DNA of 64,000 nucleotides from Clostridium nigeriense. Lineage in GTDB: Bacteria > Bacillota > Clostridia > Clostridiales > Clostridiaceae. The notes under the pieces are model-generated. The model did no database searches. It worked only from the letters and a program-made list of their open reading frames with translations, and was not told the origin of the DNA. Positions 34,382 through 42,495 of this stretch are shown here, piece by piece. The stretch covers positions 779,046-843,045 of the forward strand of contig NZ_LT575472.1 of NCBI RefSeq assembly GCF_900086595.1, read 5' to 3'. The position numbers and the translations under genes were made by a program. Each line of letters starts with the position of its first letter. Position 1 is the first letter of the stretch.

Positions 34382-35284
34382 ATGGGGAATATTAGTAAAG
34401 TTAAATATATTATTAGTATAGATATAGGTGGGACAAATATTAGGGCTGCTTTATTAGATGAGGAAAGACATATATTAGAAAAAATTAAAATAAAAAATGA
34501 AGTGGATAATGGTCCAGAATACAATTTAAGTAAGATTGTAAACCATATAAATGAAAAATGGTTATCAAAGGGGATAAAAGGCATAGGAATTGGGTGTCCA
34601 GGACCTTTAGATATTAAGTCAGGAACAATATTAAGGGCTCCAAACCTAAGGAGTTGGGATAATTTTAATGTGAAGAAATATTTTGAAGAAAATACTTCTC
34701 TAAAAACAGAAGTTAATAATGATGCTAATGTAGCAGGATTAGCTGAAGCTATGGTAGGTTCTGCAAAAGGAGCAGAAAGTGTATTTTATATTACTGTTTC
34801 AACAGGCGTAGGTGGTGCACTAATAATTGACAATAAAATAATTAATGGCGCAAATAGTTTTGCAGGAGAAATATGCAATTTAATCATAAATGAAGATAAA
34901 TACAGTCATTCAGGCTTAGTAAATGGTGGTCTTGAAGGACAGTGCAGTGGACCTAATATTTCTAGATTAGCAAGTGAAAAATTAGGAAGAAAAATTGATA
35001 CACCAGAAGTTTTTGAGCTATATAAAAATAACAATACAGAGATTATAGAAATTATAGATAATCTATGTGAAAATTTATCTAAGGGAATTTGCAATATAAT
35101 TTCTATAGTTGATCCAGAAGTAATAGTTCTTGGAGGCTCAGTTATTTTATATAATCTAAGTATTGTAGAAATAATTAAAGAAAAGGTAAAAGAAAAAGTA
35201 ATAAATAAAGATTCTGTAGATATAAGAGTAGCTAAAATTGGTGATGATTCAGGGCTTAGAGGTGCAGGATTCTTAATAAAATAA
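34382..35284 (+). CDS. ROK family sugar kinase
   Basis: The 300-residue protein has ISIDIGGTNIRAALLD (ATP site), IGIGCPGPLDI, the catalytic aspartate in TEVNNDANVAGLAEA and VSTGVGGALI. The usual zinc motif is degenerate (NGGLEGQCSGPNI keeps one cysteine). It could be a glucokinase or mannokinase. In this locus a mannokinase would make the mannose 6-phosphate used by ManA. Specificity cannot be read from the sequence. GGAGTG precedes the ATG and a strong terminator follows. Confidence 0.85.
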   Translation: MGNISKVKYIISIDIGGTNIRAALLDEERHILEKIKIKNEVDNGPEYNLSKIVNHINEKWLSKGIKGIGIGCPGPLDIKSGTILRAPNLRSWDNFNVKKYFEENTSLKTEVNNDANVAGLAEAMVGSAKGAESVFYITVSTGVGGALIIDNKIINGANSFAGEICNLIINEDKYSHSGLVNGGLEGQCSGPNISRLASEKLGRKIDTPEVFELYKNNNTEIIEIIDNLCENLSKGICNIISIVDPEVIVLGGSVILYNLSIVEIIKEKVKEKVINKDSVDIRVAKIGDDSGLRGAGFLIK

Positions 35285-35300
35285 TATATAATGTATTTTT

Positions 35301-35336
35301 AGAGGGGCTCTTTTATTAAAGGGCCCCTCTATTTTT
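35301..35336 (+). terminator. Strong terminator at the end of the sugar region
   Basis: AGAGGGGCTCTTT pairs with AAAGGGCCCCTCT (one G-T pair) around TATT, followed by ATTTTT. The stem is unusually GC-rich for this region. Confidence 0.9.
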
Positions 35337-35486
35337 ATTTATAAACTATATAATAGAAAATATATTTATAGTTTATATTATATAGATAGATATATTGTTG
35401 AATACTAGTTATTATTTAGGTAAAATAATAGTTATATATATAGTGTAAAATGTATAAAAAGAATGTGTGTTATGGAGAGTTTGTAT

Positions 35487-36215
35487 ATGATAAGAATTGC
35501 CATTTGTGATGATCAAGATGTTTTTCGAGAGATAATAAAAGAAAAAATATGTAGAGTATGCAGAAATGAAAATATAAAAATTGAAATAGATTGCTATAAA
35601 TCTGGGGATGATTTAATTAAAACCTTGAAAAAAGATAATTTTGTTTATGATATTTTATTTTTAGATATATTAATGAATGAAATTGATGGAATTGAGACAG
35701 CAAAGGAAATAAGAAAGTTTGATAATAGAATGCAAATTATTTTTTGTACAAGCTCCAGTGAGTATATATTACAAGGATATGAGGTAGAAGCTATTGGATA
35801 CTTTATAAAGGGTGAGGATGATACAAAGCTTCGGGAGATACTTAAAAGAGCAATAGAAAAAACTAATAGAATTTATGATGAATATATTTTGATAAACTTA
35901 AAGAACTCAATAAGAACCATATATTTAAAGGACATAGAATTTATAGAGATTTCCAATAGAACACTTAGCATACATACTACAAATGAAATCATAGATTTTA
36001 ATGGCAAAATGCAGGAAATGTTAGATATGCTAAAAGATAAAAGTTTTATATTAACTCATAGGTCATATTTAGTTAATATATCAAAGATAAAAGATATTAC
36101 ACCTACTAGTATTATAGTTAAATCAGGAAAAGAAATTTTATTAAGTAGGTTAAGAAGTAAAGTAGTAAAAGAAGCTTATTTAGATTATATATTTTTAGAA
36201 AATAGGTGGAAATAA
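35487..36215 (+). CDS. LytTR-family response regulator
   Basis: The product of about 242 residues has a receiver domain with IAICDDQDVFRE and the phospho-acceptor aspartate in ILFLDILMNEIDGIE near residue 60. A LytTR DNA-binding domain follows (about 140-240), with FIEISNRTLSIHT and FILTHRSYLVNISKI. Upstream in-frame ATGs at 35463 and 35472 overlap or precede the GGAGAG site, so the ATG at 35487 is chosen. It directly abuts the kinase-like gene at 36216. Systems of this type often control virulence, autolysis or peptide signalling; no peptide gene was found nearby. Confidence 0.92.
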   Translation: MIRIAICDDQDVFREIIKEKICRVCRNENIKIEIDCYKSGDDLIKTLKKDNFVYDILFLDILMNEIDGIETAKEIRKFDNRMQIIFCTSSSEYILQGYEVEAIGYFIKGEDDTKLREILKRAIEKTNRIYDEYILINLKNSIRTIYLKDIEFIEISNRTLSIHTTNEIIDFNGKMQEMLDMLKDKSFILTHRSYLVNISKIKDITPTSIIVKSGKEILLSRLRSKVVKEAYLDYIFLENRWK

Positions 36216-36917
36216 ATGGAGGAAAAATTAATATACATAAGTATAATATCTATATTAACATCTATATTAATTATTTCAATTTTTATAATAATTAATTATA
36301 GAAATAAAATCAAAATTTATATTGATAAAAAAGAAGCTATAGAAAATCAGTATTACATGCAACTTAAGCATTATGATACATATACAAACAATTATAATAA
36401 ATATAGAAAATTTAAACATGATATAAAAAATCATTTAATTATATTAGATATATTAATGAATAAAAATGAATATGAAAAAGCTAGAGACTATTTAAAAACA
36501 ATAGAAGAAGAATTTGAAAGTATAAATATAGTAAACTACACAAATAATATAATGTTAGATTCAATATTATATAATATAAATGAAATTTGTAAAATGAAAT
36601 CTATAGATTTTAAAGTAAAGGTTAATATTGATACTAATAAAAATAATAAAATACAAGATTTTATAGAATTTCTTACATATAGTTTATATAAATTTATAGA
36701 AATAGTTGAAAAAGAAGAATATAAAAAAGAAATAATATGTGAGATAAAGGGAAATGAAAAAAATTTACTACTATATCTAAATACAATATCCATAAATAAT
36801 TATAACAAATTTTTTGTTGATGATATTGTGTATAAATTGAAAGAAAAGGCCAAATATTTAAATTTAACAATTGAATTTAAAAGAAATAATAATTTTGCTA
36901 TTAGGTGTTTATTATAG
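36216..36917 (+). CDS. Truncated AgrC/LytS-type sensor kinase-like protein
   Basis: This 233-residue protein has one membrane helix (about residues 5-27), a coiled linker, and the dimerisation/phosphorylation motif KFKHDIKNHLIIL with His68, as in AgrC-type kinases. The C-terminal half has the size of an ATPase domain, but I cannot find the N-box or the glycine-rich GxG motifs. It may therefore accept or pass phosphate (as Spo0B does) or bind another kinase, rather than autophosphorylate. The multi-helix sensor domain of AgrC is also missing. The start codon follows the LytTR stop by zero bases with GGTGG inside the LytTR end. Confidence 0.7.
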   Translation: MEEKLIYISIISILTSILIISIFIIINYRNKIKIYIDKKEAIENQYYMQLKHYDTYTNNYNKYRKFKHDIKNHLIILDILMNKNEYEKARDYLKTIEEEFESINIVNYTNNIMLDSILYNINEICKMKSIDFKVKVNIDTNKNNKIQDFIEFLTYSLYKFIEIVEKEEYKKEIICEIKGNEKNLLLYLNTISINNYNKFFVDDIVYKLKEKAKYLNLTIEFKRNNNFAIRCLL

Positions 36918-37006
36918 TTTAAAGTCATTTTACACCATAAAATAATCATTTTATGATAAAAATGAAAAATTCATAAAAAATCATAGTATATTAATTTTAA
37001 GAGTAG

Positions 37007-37093
37007 TTAGGAGTTGTATAAAGAAAATAAACCCAATCCCAAATCTACATTTTTTAATATTTATTTAAACCCTAAACACAATGCAACTCCTAA
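37007..37093 (+). other. Inverted repeat with C-rich loop upstream of the hybrid kinase
   Basis: TTAGGAGTTGTAT (37007-37019) pairs with ATGCAACTCCTAA (37081-37093), one pair being G-T. The 61-base loop contains the single-stranded-looking strings AAACCCAATCCCAAAT and TTAAACCCTAAA. It lies in a 232-base gap that lacks any ORF with a ribosome site. It could be a leader RNA of the hybrid kinase or a small RNA; I could not match a known riboswitch. Confidence 0.45.
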
Positions 37094-37149
37094 TATAAAT
37101 AGATTATTACATAAGTATTAAATAAAATTTTAATTTTTAGGATAAAGAT

Positions 37150-39249
37150 ATGGAAAATTATATAATATCAAATAAAAAGAAATATAAAAATAAGTTGATT
37201 TTTTTATCAATATTAATAACTATAGTTTTAATAATGACTATAGGTATTTTTATTTATTATATAAGAAGTATTTTAATAAAAGATGCATATATACTTTTAG
37301 AATCTAGTTCAGTTCAGGAATCCACATCTATAGAAAATTTATTTAACTCAAAAAAAGAAAATTTAAAGTCAATTTCTAATATAGAATCTATAAGTAATCC
37401 TCAAATAAGTAAAGAAGAAAAAATAAAATTATTAAAATATGAAGTTGAAAATAGAGGCTTTAAAAGAATAGGAATATCTGATTTAAATGGAAATGTTATT
37501 ACAACTGATAATAGAACTTATTCTGTGAAAAATAGATGGGACTATAAACAAATAATGTTAGGAAAAGAATTTGTTTATCAGAAAACTGTTGATTTAATAG
37601 ATAATGATAATATATTTATTAGTACAGTTCCTATAACTTTTAATAATGAAGTTCAAGGAATTCTTTTTTCAACAGACTCAATAGATAATTTTTTTAATTT
37701 ATCTAATAAAGAAAATTATTTTGGCAACCTATCAACTTATATAATAAGTTCAGAGGGAGAAATTCTAGCTAAAAACGGAGATTTTAATATTACTAAAAAT
37801 CAATTATTAGAAAAAATAAATCTTGAAAAAGATAGATATTATAATGATAAAATAAATTTATATTCAAAGGATGAAAGTGATGATCATTCTATAGCTTTAA
37901 TTGAATGTGATGATGAAGAATATTATGTTGGATATTCTAAAATAGAAAACTCAAGAGAACTTTTTGTTCTAGTAGCAGTTCCAAAGAAAATGGTATTATC
38001 TAATTCAAATAAAATATTACTTGCTAGTACAGTATTAGTATCTATAATAGTTATTTTAGTTCTATTATATTTTTTTATAATAGGTAGATTTAACAAAAGA
38101 TATATGGAACTTGAAAAAGCAAACATTGCTAAAAAAATTTTCTTAGCTAATATAAGCCATGAAATTAGAACACCTCTTAGTGGAATAATAGGATTAACTT
38201 CTATAGCAAAAAAAATAAATGAAAATGAGAAGGTTAATTTTTATTTGAAAAAAGTAGAAAGTATGTCCTATCATCTTTTAGGTTTAATAAATGATGTATT
38301 AGATATATCTAAAATTGAAGCTAATCAAATAAAAATAAACAACTGTAAATTCAATTTAATAGATTTAGTAGATAGTATTAATATTATAGTTAAAGATAAA
38401 ATAGAAAATAAGAAGCAAAAATATAGAGTAGATATAGAAGGTGTAGAAAAAATTAATTTATTTGGAGATGAGACGAAGATAAAACAAATACTTATAAATC
38501 TATTAGTTAATTCTATAAAGTTTACTCATGAAAACGGTAGGATAAATTTATTAATTAAGATAGTAGACAAAGATGAAATAAATAATAAAGTTAAGGTAAA
38601 ATTTGAGGTAAGTGATAATGGAATTGGAATAAGTGAAGAATTTAAAAGTAAGTTATTTGATCCTTTTGCGCAAGAAGATAATTTATACAGCAGAAAATTT
38701 GATGGAAGTGGTTTGGGATTATTTATATGTAAAAGGCTTATAACAGCCATGGATAGCGAGTTAATAGTAGATAGTAAGGTAAATAAAGGAAGTATATTTA
38801 GATTTTCATTATGGATTCCTATATATGAAGAAAATAAAGTTAAAATAAAAAACACTTTAGATATAGATGCATTAAAAAATAAGAATATTTTATTAGTAGA
38901 AGACAATGAAGTAAATAGGATTATAGCAATTGAAGTTTTTGAAGAAATGGGATTTAAGGTAGAGTGTGCAAGTAATGGTAAAGAAGGAATAAAGAAATTT
39001 TTAGAATCTGATATAGACCACTTTAGTTATATATTTATGGATATACAAATGCCAATAATGGATGGATATGAGGCAACTAAACAAATTAGAAATAGTAACA
39101 GATATGATTCTAAAACAGTAAAAATAATAGCTATTACAGCAAACTCATTTATAGATAATGAGAATGAGGTAATTAAATCCGGTATGAACTCATATATAGT
39201 AAAACCAATTAGTAAAGAAAATATATTAAATTCATTAACAAGTTTATAA
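37150..39249 (+). CDS. Hybrid sensor histidine kinase with receiver domain
   Basis: The 699-residue protein has membrane helices at about 16-37 and 288-314 that bracket a Cache-like extracellular domain of about 245 residues. HisKA follows with His near residue 336 in ANISHEIRTPLSGIIGL, then an ATPase domain with NSIKFTHENG, DNGIGI and GSGLGLFICK. A C-terminal receiver has VEDNEVNRI and the acceptor aspartate in IFMDIQMPIMDGYEA near residue 632. No output domain is present, so it must pass phosphate to a phosphotransfer protein elsewhere. The ribosome site (AGGA) is weak. A terminator follows. Confidence 0.93.
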   Translation: MENYIISNKKKYKNKLIFLSILITIVLIMTIGIFIYYIRSILIKDAYILLESSSVQESTSIENLFNSKKENLKSISNIESISNPQISKEEKIKLLKYEVENRGFKRIGISDLNGNVITTDNRTYSVKNRWDYKQIMLGKEFVYQKTVDLIDNDNIFISTVPITFNNEVQGILFSTDSIDNFFNLSNKENYFGNLSTYIISSEGEILAKNGDFNITKNQLLEKINLEKDRYYNDKINLYSKDESDDHSIALIECDDEEYYVGYSKIENSRELFVLVAVPKKMVLSNSNKILLASTVLVSIIVILVLLYFFIIGRFNKRYMELEKANIAKKIFLANISHEIRTPLSGIIGLTSIAKKINENEKVNFYLKKVESMSYHLLGLINDVLDISKIEANQIKINNCKFNLIDLVDSINIIVKDKIENKKQKYRVDIEGVEKINLFGDETKIKQILINLLVNSIKFTHENGRINLLIKIVDKDEINNKVKVKFEVSDNGIGISEEFKSKLFDPFAQEDNLYSRKFDGSGLGLFICKRLITAMDSELIVDSKVNKGSIFRFSLWIPIYEENKVKIKNTLDIDALKNKNILLVEDNEVNRIIAIEVFEEMGFKVECASNGKEGIKKFLESDIDHFSYIFMDIQMPIMDGYEATKQIRNSNRYDSKTVKIIAITANSFIDNENEVIKSGMNSYIVKPISKENILNSLTSL

Positions 39250-39256
39250 AAAATAT

Positions 39257-39287
39257 AAAAAGATACTCTAAATTAGAGTATCTTTTT
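39257..39287 (+). terminator. Terminator after the hybrid kinase
   Basis: AAAAGATACTCTAA and TTAGAGTATCTTTTT form a perfect stem with a T-run. Confidence 0.88.
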
Positions 39288-39404
39288 AGCTATAATTTTA
39301 TTTTGACTATTTTCATAATATGATATAAATTTTTGTTTATCTTTGTTAGTATATATATGAGTAGTAAAACAAAACTAAAGATTTTAATGCACTAGGAGGA
39401 AGGT

Positions 39405-40208
39405 ATGAATAATAAAGGAATAGTATTTTTTGATGTAGATGGAACATTAATAGATTGGACAAAGAAAATATATGCTCCTACTAAGGCAACTAAAGAAGCC
39501 GTAGAAAAGCTTAAGGAAAATGGATATTTAACTATATTAGCAACTGGAAGGCCAAAGAATTGTATAGATGAAGGAATAATAGATTTAGGGCTAAATGGAT
39601 ATATAGCATCTAATGGAGCATATGCAGAGATTGATAATAAAGTTTTATTTAATGAAACATTAGATAATAAGGAACTTAAAGTATTACTTAATTTTTTAGA
39701 GGAAAATAATGTTGTTTATATGCTTGAAGGACAAGAGAATAACTATGTTTTAGATCTTAAGAATGATAAAATTTCAGAGCTTATTAGAGAAGCTAATTTG
39801 AATATAAAGAATTTTAAAGAAGAATGGGACAAGGATACTGTAAAGGTAAGTAAGATAATAGCAGTAGCTTATGATGAAAAATCCTTTGATTTAGTTGCAG
39901 ATAGATTTAGAAAAGAAGGTTATGCTTTTATGTCAAATCTAAGTAACGGTGGACTTTTTGAAATATATAAAGCTAAATATACAAAGGGATATGGAGTAGA
40001 ACATTTATTGAATTTATTAGATATTAGCAAAGATAATGCTTATGCCTTTGGGGATGGTGAAAATGACATAGAAATGTTCCAAGCAGTAAAACATGGAATA
40101 GCTATGGGAGGCTATCATAAAAAATTAGAACCTTATGCCTATGATTTTACAGAAGATGTAGAGAATGAAGGTATAGAAAAAGGACTTATTAAATTAGGAC
40201 TAATTTAA
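39405..40208 (+). CDS. Cof-type HAD-IIB family phosphatase
   Basis: The 267-residue cytoplasmic protein has HAD motif I FFDVDGTLIDW, motif II LATGRPK and motif IV AFGDGENDIEMFQ. The type IIB cap lies in between (about residues 85-190). Members dephosphorylate sugar phosphates, flavins or other small phosphates with broad specificity. The exact substrate is unknown. AGGAGGAAGG precedes the ATG. An oxidoreductase gene follows 40 bases downstream, probably in the same transcript. Confidence 0.92.
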   Translation: MNNKGIVFFDVDGTLIDWTKKIYAPTKATKEAVEKLKENGYLTILATGRPKNCIDEGIIDLGLNGYIASNGAYAEIDNKVLFNETLDNKELKVLLNFLEENNVVYMLEGQENNYVLDLKNDKISELIREANLNIKNFKEEWDKDTVKVSKIIAVAYDEKSFDLVADRFRKEGYAFMSNLSNGGLFEIYKAKYTKGYGVEHLLNLLDISKDNAYAFGDGENDIEMFQAVKHGIAMGGYHKKLEPYAYDFTEDVENEGIEKGLIKLGLI

Positions 40209-40248
40209 TTTTATTCACAATTAAAATTTAAGAATTAAGGAGGGTATT

Positions 40249-41157
40249 ATGAGGGTAGCGTTAATTGGAATAGGTTCTATCGCTAAAAAAGCTTATTTAC
40301 CGATCTTATCAGTTTTAGATGAGGTAGAACTTTTAATTTCTACAAGAAATATGGAGGTTTTAGAAGAAATATCTAATAAATACAAAATAGATAGATCCTA
40401 TAATGACTTAGATAATTTACTAAAAGAAGATATAGATGCAGCAATAATTTCAACTCATGCAGATGGACATTACGAGGTGGCAAAAAAATTATTAGAGAAA
40501 GGCATTAGCGTATATATAGACAAGCCTTTAACCTATAATTTAGAAAAGACTATGGAAATAGAAGATCTTGCAAAAGAAAAAAATGTGATTGCTATGGTAG
40601 GTTTTAATAGAAGATTCTGTCCAAAGGTAAGAGAACTTAAAAGTAAGGGAAAAGCTGATATAATAGTGATGCAAAAAAATAGGGAATATCCACCTGGAGA
40701 TATTAGAAGATTTGTTGTTGAGGATTTTATACATGTTGTGGATACTTTAAGATTTTTAATGGATGAAGAAATTAAAGATATGGATATAAATTTTTCTAGG
40801 GAAGGTAATAATCTAGAAAATGTAGTAGTCACATTTAAAGGAGAAAATACAACAGCCATTGGTATAATGAATAGAACAGCAGGAATAACAGAAGAAAACA
40901 TAGAATACATGGTAAGAGGAAATAAGTATTTAGTAGAAGATTTAGTAGATTCCTTTGAGATAAATAATATTAAAGGGAAAATTAAAACTACTTATGGTGG
41001 ATGGGAGAATACCCTATATAAAAGAGGATTTGAAGATATAATTAATCATTTTTTATACTCTGTTAAAGAAGGAAGTAAGCCAAATCCATCAATTGAAGAT
41101 TCTATAATTACTCATAAGATTTGTGAAGATATAGTTAAATATATAGAAAATAATTAA
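40249..41157 (+). CDS. Gfo/Idh/MocA family oxidoreductase
   Basis: The 302-residue protein has the N-terminal NAD(P)-binding fold (VALIGIGSIAKKAYLPIL) and the family motif ISVYIDKPLTY near residue 90, whose lysine is part of the active site. VGFNRRFCPKVRELK begins the C-terminal domain. Members oxidise sugars, inositols or related polyols; this one is shorter than most (302 against about 330-390). Substrate unknown. AAGGAGGG lies six bases upstream. A hairpin terminator follows. Confidence 0.9.
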   Translation: MRVALIGIGSIAKKAYLPILSVLDEVELLISTRNMEVLEEISNKYKIDRSYNDLDNLLKEDIDAAIISTHADGHYEVAKKLLEKGISVYIDKPLTYNLEKTMEIEDLAKEKNVIAMVGFNRRFCPKVRELKSKGKADIIVMQKNREYPPGDIRRFVVEDFIHVVDTLRFLMDEEIKDMDINFSREGNNLENVVVTFKGENTTAIGIMNRTAGITEENIEYMVRGNKYLVEDLVDSFEINNIKGKIKTTYGGWENTLYKRGFEDIINHFLYSVKEGSKPNPSIEDSIITHKICEDIVKYIENN

Positions 41158-41196
41158 GGGTATTTTTATATAAAAATTAAATGTGAAAATAAAGGA

Positions 41197-41226
41197 AGAA
41201 AACTCTAAATTGAGTTTTCTTTTTTA
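41197..41226 (+). terminator. Terminator after the oxidoreductase
   Basis: AGAAAACTC pairs with GAGTTTTCT around TAAATT, followed by a run of T. Confidence 0.85.
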
Positions 41227-41298
41227 TATAAAAATTTTTTTAGGATATAAAATATCTAGAGAATAATATACAAATAAATTAAAAATATACAATAAATT

Positions 41299-41336
41299 TT
41301 GACAAACTGACAACTTAGGAGTAATATTAAAGTTGT
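41299..41336 (+). promoter_or_regulatory. OpuC promoter with inverted repeat
   Basis: TTGACA (41299-41304), 17 bases, TAATAT (41322-41327). ACAACTT (41310-41316) and AAGTTGT (41330-41336) form an inverted repeat flanking the -10 box, a plausible repressor site. Confidence 0.65.
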
Positions 41337-41367
41337 TTACAAAAAAAGGAGAACAGAGGTGGGAATT

Positions 41368-42495
41368 ATGATAGAATTTAAAAACATAAAAAAAAGTTAT
41401 AAAAACAATGTTATTTTAGAAGATTTTAATTTGAAAATAGATAAGGGGAACTTAGTAGTTCTAATAGGTTCTAGTGGTTGCGGAAAAACAACATTACTTA
41501 AAATGATAAATAGACTACACGATGCAACTTCTGGAGAAATATTAATTAATGGGAAAAATATTAAAGATTTAGATCCTATTAAGCTTAGAAGAAGTATAGG
41601 ATATGTTATACAACAAACTGGGTTATTCCCTCATATGACAGTAAAGGAAAATATAGAAATCATTCCAAAGCTTATGGGAAAATCACAAGAAGAGATAGAT
41701 AAAAAGACAATGGAATTATTAAATATGGTTGGATTAGATCCAGAAAAATATATTGATAGATATCCTGTAGAACTAAGTGGAGGTCAGCAACAAAGAATAG
41801 GTGTTGCAAGAGCCTTTGCAGCAGATGCAGAAATAATATTAATGGATGAGCCCTTTAGTGCTTTAGATCCAATAACAAGAACAGAGCTACAAGAAGAACT
41901 TTTCAATATTCAAAGAGAATATAAGAAAACTATAGTTTTTGTTACTCATGATATGGATGAAGCACTTAATTTAGCTGATATGATTTGTATATTAAAGGAT
42001 GGTAAAATACTTCAATATGATACACCAGAAAATATATTAAAGAATCCAGCTGGTGAATATGTAGAAGAGTTTGTTGGTAAAAATAAAATTTGGACAAAGC
42101 CTGAGATGATTAAGGCAGTTGATGTTATGATTTCAAATCCAATAACAGTTAACCCTAAGAGAAATATTCTTCAAGCAAGTCAAATAATGAGAGAAAAGAA
42201 AGTTGATAGCTTACTTGTGATAAATAAACAAAATCAACTTTTAGGATATATAACTTTAGAACTTATAAGAAAATCTGAAAATAAAAATGTTTTAGTAGAA
42301 GAAATAATGAATAAAGAACCTATCTGCGTATGTGGTGATAAAACATTACCAGAGCTTTTAGAAGTGTTTAATAATTTACAAAAAGGATATTTACCTGTTT
42401 GTGATGATGGAGGAAAACTACTAGGATTAGTTACAAGAAGTAGTTTAATTTCAGTTTTAAGTAGTCAATATATAGAGATAGGAGGTAACAACTAA
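41368..42495 (+). CDS. opuCA: Osmoprotectant ABC transporter ATP-binding protein
   Basis: The ATPase of about 375 residues has Walker A GSSGCGKTT (about 34-42), the signature VELSGGQQQRIGVARA, Walker B ILMDEPFSALD, and two C-terminal CBS domains (about 250-370) of the OpuCA/OpuAA type, which sense ionic strength or c-di-AMP in relatives. It powers uptake of glycine betaine, choline, carnitine or similar solutes. A GTG nine bases upstream lies within the AGAGGTGGG ribosome site, so the ATG is used. Its stop overlaps the ATG of the permease by one base. Confidence 0.93.
   Translation: MIEFKNIKKSYKNNVILEDFNLKIDKGNLVVLIGSSGCGKTTLLKMINRLHDATSGEILINGKNIKDLDPIKLRRSIGYVIQQTGLFPHMTVKENIEIIPKLMGKSQEEIDKKTMELLNMVGLDPEKYIDRYPVELSGGQQQRIGVARAFAADAEIILMDEPFSALDPITRTELQEELFNIQREYKKTIVFVTHDMDEALNLADMICILKDGKILQYDTPENILKNPAGEYVEEFVGKNKIWTKPEMIKAVDVMISNPITVNPKRNILQASQIMREKKVDSLLVINKQNQLLGYITLELIRKSENKNVLVEEIMNKEPICVCGDKTLPELLEVFNNLQKGYLPVCDDGGKLLGLVTRSSLISVLSSQYIEIGGNN

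Noticed and set aside
36918-37149. Hidden autoinducer peptide gene for the LytTR system
   Set aside because: No frame on either strand has both a ribosome site and a signal or leader-like sequence.
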